Positions 9,363 to 18,600 of a DNA stretch of 64,000 bases are shown piece after piece (the first letter of the stretch is position 1; the number at the start of each line of letters is the position of its first letter). Source of the stretch: Mangrovimonas yunxiaonensis (GTDB taxonomy: Bacteria > Bacteroidota > Bacteroidia > Flavobacteriales > Flavobacteriaceae); assembly GCF_000733475.1 (NCBI RefSeq), contig NZ_JPFK01000007.1, positions 116,001 through 180,000 of the forward strand, written 5' to 3'. The notes beneath the pieces are model-generated. The model ran no database searches. It saw only the letters and a program-made list of their open reading frames with translations, and was not told the origin of the DNA. A program made the position numbers and the translations under genes.

Positions 9363-10093
9363 CGCCTTTGTCTAACCACTTCGTACAAAAAGGCCCCACA
9401 CGCTACAGAGACATTTAAGGATGCGATCTCGCCAAGCAGAGGGAGTTTTGCTTTTTCATCTACAGCTTTTAAAACAGAAGGCGATATGCCTTTTCCTTCG
9501 GCTCCCATAATAAGGGCACAAGGCGTATTAAAGCTAACATCGTAAAGGGTGTTGTCTGTCTTTTCTGTAGCTGCTATAACCTTAATACCCGAAGCTTGAA
9601 GGTGGAATACGGCATCTTTAATATGATCAACTTTACAAATAGGAACTTTAAACACTGCGCCGGCACTGGTTTTAATGGTATCGGCATTTACTGGAGCGCC
9701 GCCTTTTTTTTGAATGATTATGCCATGCACTCCGGTACATTCGGCGGTTCTAATAATGGCGCCAAAGTTGCGAACGTCGCTAAGTTGGTCTAGAAGCAAA
9801 AATAGGGGGGTAGCACCAGATTCGATTACCTGCAATACCAAACTGTCTAGATCGTGAAAATCTATAGGGGAAATTTGAGCGACCACTCCTTGGTGGTTTT
9901 TTTGTGTTAAGCGGTTAAGTTTTTCTAAAGGAACAACGTTGTAGGTAATGTTCTCTTTTTTGATTAATTGGTTAAGCTCTTTAAAAAGTTCGCCCTGTAA
10001 GCCTTTTTGAACAAAAAGCTTATCGATGGTCTTCCCAGACTCTATAGCTTCGATAATCGCACGAATGCCATATATTTTTGTTTGTTTTTCCAT
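9359..10093 (-). CDS. rlmB: 23S rRNA (guanosine-2'-O)-methyltransferase RlmB
   Basis: A 244-residue SpoU/TrmH-family (SPOUT) methyltransferase. The N-terminal substrate-binding domain begins KIYGIRAIIEAIESGKTIDKL; the C-terminal knotted domain has the three SPOUT motifs: LSDVRNFGAIIRTAE (motif 1), MGAEGKGIS (motif 2) and SLNVSVACGAFLYEVVRQ (motif 3). RlmB methylates G2251 in the P-loop of 23S rRNA; other SpoU enzymes modify tRNA, so the exact target is by family assignment. The terminator at 10108-10140 insulates it from the upstream lipoprotein operon. Confidence 0.85.
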   Translation of the reverse strand: MEKQTKIYGIRAIIEAIESGKTIDKLFVQKGLQGELFKELNQLIKKENITYNVVPLEKLNRLTQKNHQGVVAQISPIDFHDLDSLVLQVIESGATPLFLLLDQLSDVRNFGAIIRTAECTGVHGIIIQKKGGAPVNADTIKTSAGAVFKVPICKVDHIKDAVFHLQASGIKVIAATEKTDNTLYDVSFNTPCALIMGAEGKGISPSVLKAVDEKAKLPLLGEIASLNVSVACGAFLYEVVRQRR

Positions 10094-10107
10094 TGGTGTA
10101 AAGGTAT

Positions 10108-10140
10108 AAAAAAAGCGACTGAATTTTCAGTCGCTTTTTT
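10108..10140 (-). terminator. Intrinsic terminator of the SusC/D operon
   Basis: A GCGACTG/CAGTCGC stem with a six-nt loop, extended by an A-tract and followed on the minus strand by seven Ts. It lies 20 bp downstream of the last lipoprotein gene and just before rlmB. Confidence 0.9.
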
Positions 10141-10160
10141 AAGAAATAAGTTAAGACTTC

Positions 10161-11045
10161 TTATAACGGTGTTACCGTGTACATATGACCATCAACCACT
10201 TCTAAAGTTGCTACAGGAACAGTTCCTGAACCGTCTGCAAGCGTAAAAGATTCGTCGACAAACCCACCAGCTCCGAAAGCACCGTCAGAAGTGTTTTCGT
10301 AATGTTGGCTGTATGTAACGTTAATGGTTATAGTATCATTAGCTCCATACTGAGAAAGTACATTTTCCCACATATCAACAGCTAAGTAGTAAGTACCATC
10401 GGCTAAAACGGCAGAGTTAATGCCAATAGCCTCAGGACAAGAACCTGTTGCAGCATCGTATAATGGTACGACATTGAATGCTGAATCAAAAATTAAAAAG
10501 TCAAAATCAATATCACAAAGATCCATAATCAATTGGGTATTGTTTGGAAGCGTATAAGCAACCTCACCAGACCAATCTACCTCAAACGAGATGATGTTGT
10601 TAACATAATCGTCGGTGATTGTACCATTGAAAGCAAAATCAGCTAAGTTAAGATTACCTCTATCTGTAGCAGTAATGGTGAAGGTTTCGTCTTCTTCAAC
10701 ATTTCCTGTTGGGATAATCTCAACAAGAGCCGTACCAGAAGTGCTACCCGCAGGAATAATGATAGGCGATTCTATATGAATATCATCACTATTGGCTGTT
10801 CCTCCTGTTTGAGCAAGATCGATTACCACTTGAGCATTTGACGGTGCATCTAATTGTGCCGTAATGGTATACTCTAGGTTGCTTCCATTTTCAGAAACCA
10901 TAATGTTGTTGTTATCTACCATTAAGGTCGCATTAACAGGGCTGTTGTTTATTAAGCTATCACCTGTTTGGTCGTCATCGCTACAAGATGCTAATAGCAA
11001 TGATATAGAAGCGAAGGCTAAAATTTTATTTAAATTTCTTTTCAT
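10161..11045 (-). CDS. Lipoprotein with Calx-beta-like domain
   Basis: A 294-residue lipoprotein: signal peptide MKRNLNKILAFASISLLLASC with lipobox LLASC and an acidic SDDDQ export tail typical of surface-exposed Bacteroidota lipoproteins. Residues about 40-150 resemble a Calx-beta repeat (SENGSNLEYTITAQLDAPSN then DETFTITATDRG). The C-terminal part (about 150-294) is beta-rich and contains LPNNTQLIMDLCDIDFDFL. Last gene of the susC-susD operon; it may help bind the imported ligand at the surface. Start taken at the second ATG, which directly precedes the Lys/Arg-rich signal sequence. Confidence 0.75.
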   Translation of the reverse strand: MKRNLNKILAFASISLLLASCSDDDQTGDSLINNSPVNATLMVDNNNIMVSENGSNLEYTITAQLDAPSNAQVVIDLAQTGGTANSDDIHIESPIIIPAGSTSGTALVEIIPTGNVEEDETFTITATDRGNLNLADFAFNGTITDDYVNNIISFEVDWSGEVAYTLPNNTQLIMDLCDIDFDFLIFDSAFNVVPLYDAATGSCPEAIGINSAVLADGTYYLAVDMWENVLSQYGANDTITINVTYSQHYENTSDGAFGAGGFVDESFTLADGSGTVPVATLEVVDGHMYTVTPL

Positions 11046-11078
11046 GTGTATCATTTTAAAAAATTAGAATGTGTTTTG

Positions 11079-11954
11079 TTATTGTCTTACGTAGGTAGAC
11101 ATGTATTCTGCCGGAGCCCAAGAAAAGAAAGCATTTGTATTTTCTAAAACTAAAATACCAGCATCTTGATCCCAAGAACCACCAACAATACAACCAATAC
11201 CATAACCACCACCTTGACAGTAATCTGGACCATCGTTAGTGTTAGAAGCATCAACAACGCCTCCACAAAGTACAGCAAAACTACCAGGGTTTGTTATGTC
11301 ATTAGAAGAACAGAAATTTAACAGACCACCATCAGCATGTGTTGCATACCAAGTACCATCTGAATTTGCTGAAATTTGAACAATTTCAGAAGAAGCACAA
11401 ACGTTATTGGTCATTACATAGGTTCCAGTAAGGTCGTAAAAACAGTTTAATGTTAAAGCGAAACGTGAGTTTGCGTAGTAGTACTGACTACCATCATTTT
11501 TGTAAACTTTAACTTTAAATATAAAAGAATCTCCAATTCTTAAATCTTCAGATTGCATGTTAAGACCTGCTAAGAAATCATCGATAGATGATAAGGTTGC
11601 AGTAAAAGGCAAAGTAGAAGACTCGGCAACGGTAACGGCAGTATCAGCTGCACCAGAAGTATCATCACCGTTAAAGAACTTAATAAGTTCAAATTTTTGG
11701 ATGTCTCCTAAAGAGCCAGATGCTTTAGTTACGTTTACAACTGCACTAGCGTCACTAATTGTTACTAATGCATCTTCTAAATCAACTCCAGCTTCTGGAG
11801 ATCCATATAAACCACTACCAGCAGCAACTTCAACGTTAACCATTGCTCCTGCAGTATCTCTTCCTTCTATCACTTCTGCTTCGTCATCAGACTCGCAAGC
11901 AGTAAAGGCGCTTACAAACAAAAGTCCTAAAAGTAATTTATGTATATTTTTCAT
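11079..11954 (-). CDS. Lipoprotein downstream of susD
   Basis: A 291-residue lipoprotein with signal peptide MKNIHKLLLGLLFVSAFTAC and a CESDDEAE surface-export signal. The mature part is rich in Thr, Ala, Asp and Gly and looks beta-structured; the middle (NSRFALTLNCFYDLTGTYVMTN) resembles the repeated 'DLTGTY' blocks seen in proteins that follow SusD homologues. No enzymatic motif was recognised. It is 27 bp from susD and 33 bp from the next gene, so it is an operon member and probably an accessory of the transporter. Confidence 0.7.
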   Translation of the reverse strand: MKNIHKLLLGLLFVSAFTACESDDEAEVIEGRDTAGAMVNVEVAAGSGLYGSPEAGVDLEDALVTISDASAVVNVTKASGSLGDIQKFELIKFFNGDDTSGAADTAVTVAESSTLPFTATLSSIDDFLAGLNMQSEDLRIGDSFIFKVKVYKNDGSQYYYANSRFALTLNCFYDLTGTYVMTNNVCASSEIVQISANSDGTWYATHADGGLLNFCSSNDITNPGSFAVLCGGVVDASNTNDGPDYCQGGGYGIGCIVGGSWDQDAGILVLENTNAFFSWAPAEYMSTYVRQ

Positions 11955-11981
11955 AATATTATTTTTTAAATTAAGTGATTA

Positions 11982-13409
11982 TTAGTTTTGATCCCACCAA
12001 ACTTTTGTCGTTAACTCATCACCACCTTGGTTGGCTGTAGCAGCTCCTACGTTGGCACCGTTTAATGACAATTCGTCGTTGGTATAGGTGTATCTTGTTG
12101 GAATGCTTCCTACACCCGGTTGTGGATCTACAGCAAGATCTAAATCGTTAGGGATGTCTGTTCTTCTCCACTCAGCCCAAGTCTCGTAACCTTGCATATA
12201 AGTGCTTACCCATAGTTGCTCGGCAATAGACTGGTAACCGTTATAAATTGGAGTAAAAGATCCAGCAGATAAACCATTTTGCACTAATGAAGCGTTAATA
12301 CCATCCATAAAGAATGATTGTGGATCACCAGAAACACCGTGTAAAAGGGCAGCTTCTGCAAGAAGTAAGTTTACTTGTGCTGCGTTAATAAAGTATAACG
12401 GAGTGTCGTATTGCATGTAAAAATCACCAATTTCAGAAACAACACCTGCACCGTAACCAGATAATCCTGGGTTAATGTAACCTGCTGGTTTTCCAACATA
12501 GTCTCCATCGGCATTAGGGTTGGCGTAAACAGCCAATCTCGGGTCACCAGCAGCTAACATGTGATCTACAAGTGCTTCTCCCATACACCATTCGGCTTCA
12601 CGGCCATTTAAAACGATATCGTAGTAAGGGTTTGCGTTTGGCGCATTCTCTGTTTCAAATGCAATAAAAGCATTGTCAGCAGTAGTTGTAATTAGGTTTC
12701 CTGAGTTAGCCATTGCTTGTATTGCAGACGCATCAAACAAATCGGTATCAGAAACACGCATCATGGCTCTAAACTTAATAGAGGTTGCGAATTTTAACCA
12801 TTTAGCGGTGTCGCCTCCGTAAATTAAATCTTGACCACCATCTATGCTACCAGCACCAGAATTAAAATGAGCAATGGCTGTATCTAACATATCGAAGATT
12901 TGTACATATACATCTCTTTGCGCATCGTATTTAGGTGTAAAGTTTCCTTGGTCACCTTGGTTGGCCTCAGAGGCAGGAATATCTCCAAAAGCATCGGTTA
13001 ACGTTTGTAAGGCAATAGCTTTTAATGTTAAAGCGGCACCTTGTACAGCTCTGTTACCAGCTTCACCTGCTAAACGGTTCATTTCGTCTGCATCTGCGAT
13101 AACGCTGGCATACATGGTATTCCAAAAAGCGTTAAGTGCAGATAAACGTGGGAAATATCTGTCGGCATCGTTGTATATTGGCTTAGAAAGGTGTTGTGGC
13201 CATGTAGCCGCACACTCTCCAGAGGCGAAATAATCGTAAACCTGGTTAAGGAGGGTTCGTTCTATATACCCTAACTGTAAATCCTCACTAATTTCTACAG
13301 GGTCGTTAGGGTTTGTATTTACTTCATCGAAGTCGCCATCACAAGCCGTAAACATAGGGAATACGACCATTATGGCTAAAGCATATTTAAATAAATTTTT
13401 CATTTTCAT
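11982..13409 (-). CDS. SusD/RagB-family outer-membrane lipoprotein (SusD-like_2 type)
   Basis: A 475-residue lipoprotein: MKMKNLFKYALAIMVVFPMF then TACDGDFDEVNTNPNDP. The NTNPNDP block after the lipid-anchored Cys is typical of the SusD-like_2 branch. TPR-like helices follow (ALNAFWNTMYASVIADADEM, LTLKAIALQTLTDAFGDIP) as in SusD ligand-capture lids. It caps the SusC porin on the cell surface. The stop of susC lies 5 bp upstream. The in-frame ATG at 13403 is an equally good start. The ligand is unknown; no glycosidase or peptidase is encoded alongside. Confidence 0.9.
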   Translation of the reverse strand: MKMKNLFKYALAIMVVFPMFTACDGDFDEVNTNPNDPVEISEDLQLGYIERTLLNQVYDYFASGECAATWPQHLSKPIYNDADRYFPRLSALNAFWNTMYASVIADADEMNRLAGEAGNRAVQGAALTLKAIALQTLTDAFGDIPASEANQGDQGNFTPKYDAQRDVYVQIFDMLDTAIAHFNSGAGSIDGGQDLIYGGDTAKWLKFATSIKFRAMMRVSDTDLFDASAIQAMANSGNLITTTADNAFIAFETENAPNANPYYDIVLNGREAEWCMGEALVDHMLAAGDPRLAVYANPNADGDYVGKPAGYINPGLSGYGAGVVSEIGDFYMQYDTPLYFINAAQVNLLLAEAALLHGVSGDPQSFFMDGINASLVQNGLSAGSFTPIYNGYQSIAEQLWVSTYMQGYETWAEWRRTDIPNDLDLAVDPQPGVGSIPTRYTYTNDELSLNGANVGAATANQGGDELTTKVWWDQN

Positions 13410-13414
13410 CTCAA

Positions 13415-16400
13415 TTAAAATTTAACATTAAGGTTAACACCAATTGTACGAGTAGAAGGTGTTTGAGCGTACTCTAAACCTTGCTGACCTACATCTGTAC
13501 CAAAAGCAGTTTCTGGATCGATGTGTGGCGCTTCTTTATAAAGAATAGCTAAGTTACGTACATTAACACCTAAAGAAATAGATTGTACTCCTGTGTTTTG
13601 TAACATTTTGCTTGGTAAGCTGTAGCTAAGTGATAATTCTCTCCACTTCACAAAAGAAGCATCGTAAACAGAAGACTCAGCAATGTTTTGGCTATAAGCA
13701 GTAGAGTAGTAAGATTGCGCATCAACAACAACGTTGTTTTGTACATAACCACCGTTACCATCAGACATAACACCTACACCTACAACACCAGTTTCTCTAC
13801 CTACTAAGGTTTCTTCAAGAACCCCGGCTAAGTTACCCCATGTATTGGTTTGTGAATATACTTCACCACCCATTTTAACATCGAATAAGGTACGGAAGTT
13901 AAAGCCTTTAAATGAGGCATTAATTCCTAAACCTCCAGTCCAATCTGGTTGTGAGTTACCTAATATTTTGTAATCACCAGCTACAGGTAAACCGTTTTCG
14001 TAAAGGATTTGTCCATTAGGACCTCTTTCAAAAGAAGGGCCGTAAAGCACACCAATAGGCTCGCCATTTCTAGCTTGTGAATCTACGTTCCATAAGCTAC
14101 CGTTTGTAAGGTTAAGTACTCCACTACCTTCAATGTTGCTTACTTCGTTATCGTTTTTACCAAAGTTAATGTCAACACCTAAGTTAAGGCCGTTACCTTG
14201 GTTTTTAATAATGTCTGCTCCAACAACAAGCTCAATACCTTTGTTAGTTATGGTTGCAGCATTTTTCCATACGTTGGTATAACCAGAGGCCGCAGAAACT
14301 TCTAGAGGCATAATTACATCGTTGTTTTCTTTGTCGTAGTATGTAAAGTCTAAACGCAATCTGTTAGATAAGAAACGGGCGTCTACACCAAACTCCATAG
14401 CAGTTTCTCTTTGTGGTTTAATATCTTGATTCCACAAGGTGTTCGGGTAAATAGCCGTTGGGCTAGAACCGTTTAATGGGAAAGCAGATAATGCATACGT
14501 TGGGTTAACATCGTAAGCTCCTAATGGTCCAGTACTACCTGTTTCTGCCCAAGATCCTCTAAGTTTTAAGAACGTTAAAGCTTCAGAGTTTAGGTCAAGC
14601 ATATCGTGTACTAATGCACTTAAAGATACCGAAGGGTAGAAAATGCTTGTTTTACCAGAAGGTAACACACTCGCCCAGTCGTTACGTGCCGTGAAGTTTA
14701 AGTATAAGTAATCGTTATAGCTTAATTCACCAGTACCAAATAAACTGTTGATTTTAGACTGAGAGTGCGATTGCCCTAAAAGTGGGGCGTCAGATGAGTT
14801 AGAGATGTTAAATAAGCCATCGATAACCAATTGTTGTGCTACAGCACTATAGCCTCTGTACTTATTTACCATAGCATTTCCACCACCGCTTAGCGACAGA
14901 CCAAATTGGTCGTTACCACCAAATTTGTTGTTGTAAGAAAGCAACACTTGCGTGTTTACCTCGTATCTGTTTCTTTCTACATAAGAGTAGTAACCATTTC
15001 TGTTGTCAACAGTACCAAACATACGCTTGGTTTCGCTAAAGTTGTTAAAATAGTCGATACCAGTTTGGGCGTTGATAGAAAGGTTATCCGTAATTTGGTA
15101 TCCAATATTAGCCGTACCCAACCAACGGTTACGCTCCCATGGGTGTAAGTTGTTATCTAATGCCCAGAAAGGGTTGTTGTTATAACGTAAGTTCCAGTTA
15201 ATTGGTGTCATAATCCCGTTTCCTGTATCTACTAGAGGTAGGTTTTTCCAATCTCTTAAAGCACCCCAATCTACTTGACGGGCACCCCATACAAGTTGTC
15301 CAATTTGGTTGTCTGGATCGCCATAACCAACAGCGTTACGGTTATCAGAAGTACTCTTAATATAACGTGCAGAGAATCCAACACTCCACTTATCACTTAA
15401 GTCGTAGTTAACACTACCAGAAATGTTGTATTTTTTAAGATCTGTGTTGTAGATTACCCCTTTAGCATCGGTTAAACCAAATGATGCACGGTAAGTTGCT
15501 TTATCTGTACCTCCTGAAAGTGATACGGTATTGTCTGTAGTAATTCCAGTTTCGTAGAAATCCTTAATTACGCTATCTGGGTTAGATACCCAAGGCTTAG
15601 CTTGTGGGTTGTTAGGATTGTCTATGAAAGACGTGTATTGAATAAAGTCAAAGCCAGCGTCTAAAGCTGGTCCCCAGCTCTCATCTGTACCACCATCACC
15701 ACCGTTGGCACCTAGGTCGTAACCAAAGCCATCAACGTACTCAAAGTACGAGGTGCTGTGACCTTGACCATAAGAGTTTTGGTAATCTGGGAAGATGTAT
15801 GGGTTAGAGAAAGAGATTGTGCTGTTAATTTCAACACCTAAGGCTTGTTTTTTAGTACCCGCTTTAGTTGTAATTACAACAACCCCGTTAGTACCTCTCA
15901 TTCCATAAAGCGCTGTAGCGGCACCACCTTTTAATACGTTAACGCTCTCAATATCTTGAGGGTTAATATCGGCCAAGCCATTTGGAATGTCTGTACCAGA
16001 GTTCGCATTGCCGTAAGTGTTGTTATCCATTACAATACCATCAACCACAATTAAAGGCTGAGAGTTACCGTAAATGGTGGAGACACCACGAATAGTAATA
16101 CGCGACGATGATCCAATATCACCAGACGACTGGGTAATGTTTACCCCGGCAACTTTACCTGAAAGCGAGTTTACAACGTTTGTAGTTGGCACATCGGCAA
16201 TCGCTTCACTTTTTAATTGTTGCGAGGCGTAACCAATAGCCTTTTCCTCTTTTTTAATACCTAATGCCGTAATTACTACCTCATCAATGGCTTGTACATC
16301 GGGCTCCATAGAGAAGCTGATGTTGTTTGACGCTCCTACGGTCATTTCTTTTGTGGTGTAACCAACAAAAGAGTAAGCTAACACATCACCTGTGTTGGCA

Positions 16401-16591
16401 GAAATGGAGTAATTACCGTCAAAATCTGTTTGTGTACCAGAAGAGGTACCTTTAACAATGACATTAACTCCAGGAAGTGGCAGTCCGTTCTCGTCGGATA
16501 CCGTTCCTGAAATCGTTTTTTCTTGTGCTAACGAAAGCTGCACAACAAACGCTAGGAATAGCGTTAGAATTCCACTAAACTTTGTTTTCAT
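13415..16591 (-). CDS. SusC/RagA-family TonB-linked outer-membrane transporter
   Basis: A 1058-residue outer-membrane protein. After a signal peptide (ending VQLSLAQEK) comes a carboxypeptidase-regulatory-like beta domain (residues about 24-100: ISGTVSDENGLPLPGVNVIV), a plug (about 115-230: LSGKVAGVNITQSSG, RITIRGVSTIYG, PLIVVDGIVMDN), and a ~22-strand barrel ending in TRTIGVNLNVKF with terminal Phe. It imports a ligand delivered by the neighbouring SusD-like protein using TonB energy. First gene of the four-gene operon; no CAZyme or regulator adjoins it, so the ligand cannot be deduced. Confidence 0.95.
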   Translation of the reverse strand: MKTKFSGILTLFLAFVVQLSLAQEKTISGTVSDENGLPLPGVNVIVKGTSSGTQTDFDGNYSISANTGDVLAYSFVGYTTKEMTVGASNNISFSMEPDVQAIDEVVITALGIKKEEKAIGYASQQLKSEAIADVPTTNVVNSLSGKVAGVNITQSSGDIGSSSRITIRGVSTIYGNSQPLIVVDGIVMDNNTYGNANSGTDIPNGLADINPQDIESVNVLKGGAATALYGMRGTNGVVVITTKAGTKKQALGVEINSTISFSNPYIFPDYQNSYGQGHSTSYFEYVDGFGYDLGANGGDGGTDESWGPALDAGFDFIQYTSFIDNPNNPQAKPWVSNPDSVIKDFYETGITTDNTVSLSGGTDKATYRASFGLTDAKGVIYNTDLKKYNISGSVNYDLSDKWSVGFSARYIKSTSDNRNAVGYGDPDNQIGQLVWGARQVDWGALRDWKNLPLVDTGNGIMTPINWNLRYNNNPFWALDNNLHPWERNRWLGTANIGYQITDNLSINAQTGIDYFNNFSETKRMFGTVDNRNGYYSYVERNRYEVNTQVLLSYNNKFGGNDQFGLSLSGGGNAMVNKYRGYSAVAQQLVIDGLFNISNSSDAPLLGQSHSQSKINSLFGTGELSYNDYLYLNFTARNDWASVLPSGKTSIFYPSVSLSALVHDMLDLNSEALTFLKLRGSWAETGSTGPLGAYDVNPTYALSAFPLNGSSPTAIYPNTLWNQDIKPQRETAMEFGVDARFLSNRLRLDFTYYDKENNDVIMPLEVSAASGYTNVWKNAATITNKGIELVVGADIIKNQGNGLNLGVDINFGKNDNEVSNIEGSGVLNLTNGSLWNVDSQARNGEPIGVLYGPSFERGPNGQILYENGLPVAGDYKILGNSQPDWTGGLGINASFKGFNFRTLFDVKMGGEVYSQTNTWGNLAGVLEETLVGRETGVVGVGVMSDGNGGYVQNNVVVDAQSYYSTAYSQNIAESSVYDASFVKWRELSLSYSLPSKMLQNTGVQSISLGVNVRNLAILYKEAPHIDPETAFGTDVGQQGLEYAQTPSTRTIGVNLNVKF

Positions 16592-16711
16592 TTTATATTT
16601 TATTTGAATTAGTCTAGGCCAAAAATCATAATAAAAAGTTAATTAAACAATAAATAAGGGTTAAAATTTTAAATATTTTTAAAAAACACGGGGTTTAACG
16701 CTAAGGAATAC

Positions 16712-18424
16712 TTAAAAAAATGCCGTTAAACTAAGATGGACTTGAGAGTTGGAAAATTTAAATTTCTGGGTGTCGTTTTTGCCATTTGCATAGTTGAATT
16801 TCAGTAGTCCAGCCCGGGTTAAAACACCAAAGCCAAGCCCGAATCCGTAAAGATTTGCCTTGTGGTTTTGAAGGTGATTTTCTAAATAGGCAAAATCAAT
16901 AATGGTATGTACGTAAATGCTGTGGCTAACCAGGTAACGATATTCTGTATTTAACACCGCATACGTATTGGCTATAATGCTGTTCTCTTCAAAGCCTCTT
17001 ATGGAGTTTATGCCACCAAACCTATAAAGCTCGTTCTCTAGGTAGTCGGGCGAGTCGAGATGCCCGCCATGAGCGCCTACAAATACGTTATTCTTGTTGT
17101 TTAGGGCGAAAATATTAAACCCGTTAAAAAGAACTCCAATCTGATTGCTTTTCGTTTGGTCTGTGGTTCTTTTTCCGCTGGAGAGTTCTAAATCTAGCTG
17201 CGTTTTTTTTGGAAATAGCCTGCTGGTGATGTTTAGGTTCTGGTAAGTGTAATTTACCGTATAGAAAAACGCGTCGTAATCGCTTAGAGGGAAAAGGGTG
17301 TTTTGCGTGGTGAGCAAGTTGTTGGATGTCGTGGATTTGATGCCTGCCGAAACGGTGTTTTTTGGGGAGATGGGGTGGAATAATTTAGCGCTTTGTTGGC
17401 TTGTGGTAAACGACGAGTCTTTTTTAAATAAGTTTAGCTGCAGTTCTGTGCCTATGGGTGAATTAAATAGGTAGGGTACTCTTAAATTAGCATTGAAGGT
17501 GCGTTGGTCGTTTTCGTCGCTTTTGTATACAAGAGAAAACGTTTCGCCTAAATTCAAATTGTTGTTAAGGGCTAGGTTTAGATAGCCGTTAAATTCGATG
17601 GAGCCGGTTTCTTCGTTGGTGCCAAACCCTAAAAAACCATCAAAGTGATTGCTTTTTGTTTTTTCTAAATAAAGGTATAGTAGGGTGGAGTCTTTGGTGA
17701 AAAGTGCTTCGGGATCTTTTATTTTGCTGGCAAACCTAATTTGGTTTAGGTGGTTCAATTGCTTTTTAATTTGTGTTAGGCTAAAGGGCTTGCCGGTTGT
17801 AATCTTTAGGTGGTGTTTTAAGAATGTTTTTGGGAATTTTTCATAGCCCTTAACGATGATGTTGTCAATCGTTCTGGCTTCCTTCGTTTTGTTAATGGTT
17901 AGGGTGGCTTCCAAAAGCGGGGCTTTTTGGATGAAGTTGGTTAGCTTTAGAGTTGTAAATGGATGTCCGCTGTCACTTATCTCAAGACTGATTAGGTTAA
18001 GGGCGGTTTCAACCTCTTCTATTTTACAGCTAAAATAGTTTTTATTGAAGTTGTGATTAAATATGGTGTTGGGGTGTTTTTTAAAATAAGACTTTAGCGG
18101 ATGAATATCGTTGTTGTAATATACCTTAATAGAGTCGAACTTTTGGCCCAATGAAAATTCCGAAATTACCAGAGAGTCGTTTGCTTTGGCGGTGCTTAAA
18201 ACTTTGGTTTCAATGTAGCCTTTGCGCAGCAATGTTGTCTTTAAATGTGCAATTTCGTTATGTACGGATTGATAGTTAGGGTGAAGGGTTTTGTGTCCTG
18301 TGCGGGTTATCTGTTGGGTTTCTAAGCTATCCTGACCGTGTATTTTTAATGTTAGTGTTTGCCCGAACCCTAAATTAATGTTTATACAATATATAATAAG
18401 GAAAGCAAATAATGTTCTAAACAC
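16712..18424 (-). CDS. Omp85-type outer-membrane protein with POTRA-like N terminus
   Basis: A 570-residue secreted protein. Signal peptide MFRTLFAFLIIYCININLGFGQ; residues about 150-235 look like POTRA repeats (TIDNIIVKGYEKFPKTFLKHHL, PFSLTQIKKQLNHLN); the C-terminal ~330 residues form a beta-barrel with the Omp85 RGF-like motif SIRGFEENSI and terminal aromatic residues. Probable role in outer-membrane protein or lipid assembly (BamA/TamA-like), but shorter than BamA. Start: a TTG at 18466 is in frame, but the promoter box TATATTTG (18465-18472) overlaps it; the GTG at 18422-18424 gives a proper signal peptide downstream of the expected transcription start. Confidence 0.75.
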   Translation of the reverse strand: MFRTLFAFLIIYCININLGFGQTLTLKIHGQDSLETQQITRTGHKTLHPNYQSVHNEIAHLKTTLLRKGYIETKVLSTAKANDSLVISEFSLGQKFDSIKVYYNNDIHPLKSYFKKHPNTIFNHNFNKNYFSCKIEEVETALNLISLEISDSGHPFTTLKLTNFIQKAPLLEATLTINKTKEARTIDNIIVKGYEKFPKTFLKHHLKITTGKPFSLTQIKKQLNHLNQIRFASKIKDPEALFTKDSTLLYLYLEKTKSNHFDGFLGFGTNEETGSIEFNGYLNLALNNNLNLGETFSLVYKSDENDQRTFNANLRVPYLFNSPIGTELQLNLFKKDSSFTTSQQSAKLFHPISPKNTVSAGIKSTTSNNLLTTQNTLFPLSDYDAFFYTVNYTYQNLNITSRLFPKKTQLDLELSSGKRTTDQTKSNQIGVLFNGFNIFALNNKNNVFVGAHGGHLDSPDYLENELYRFGGINSIRGFEENSIIANTYAVLNTEYRYLVSHSIYVHTIIDFAYLENHLQNHKANLYGFGLGFGVLTRAGLLKFNYANGKNDTQKFKFSNSQVHLSLTAFF

Positions 18425-18464
18425 GTTTACGTTTGATTGGTTTTGTAAAACTAACGCAAATTGC

Positions 18465-18494
18465 AAATATAATATATAAAGGTATGGTCAATTT
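18465..18494 (-). promoter_or_regulatory. Promoter of the Omp85-type gene
   Basis: On the minus strand TTG is followed after 19 nt by TATATTTG, a perfect fit to the Bacteroidota consensus (TTG, 19-20 nt, TAnnTTTG). It predicts a start of transcription near 18458 and supports the GTG start at 18424. Divergent from the rpsL promoter. Confidence 0.8.
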
Positions 18495-18526
18495 TTTAAG
18501 TTGCTTGAAAATTAATGTGATAACAT

Positions 18527-18556
18527 TTGAAAAATTAATTTTTATTTCTACCTTTG
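18527..18556 (+). promoter_or_regulatory. Promoter of the str/S10 ribosomal supercluster
   Basis: TTG at 18527-18529, exactly 19 nt, then TACCTTTG at 18549-18556, a perfect Bacteroidota sigma-A-type promoter. Predicted transcription start near 18562, giving a ~39-nt leader before rpsL. Confidence 0.85.
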
Positions 18557-18559
18557 CAG

Positions 18560-18575
18560 CCCTCAAAAGTGAGGG
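18560..18575 (+). promoter_or_regulatory. Small hairpin at the 5' end of the rpsL leader
   Basis: CCCTCA, loop AAAG, TGAGGG: a perfect six-pair stem placed at the predicted 5' end of the transcript. It has no U-tract, so it is not a terminator; it may stabilise the mRNA or serve autoregulation by a ribosomal protein. Confidence 0.55.
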
Positions 18576-18600
18576 TTTAAATAATTTTATATAGAAATAT

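Noticed and set aside
13430..13440. GGTTAAC inside susC, rpsL and rpoA resembling the shared motif
   Set aside because: These copies lie in coding sequence and lack the second CATWRA half at 12-13 nt in a useful orientation.
18425..18466. TTG start at 18466 for the Omp85-type gene
   Set aside because: It overlaps the -7 promoter box and would put extra residues before a good signal peptide; the GTG at 18424 fits better.
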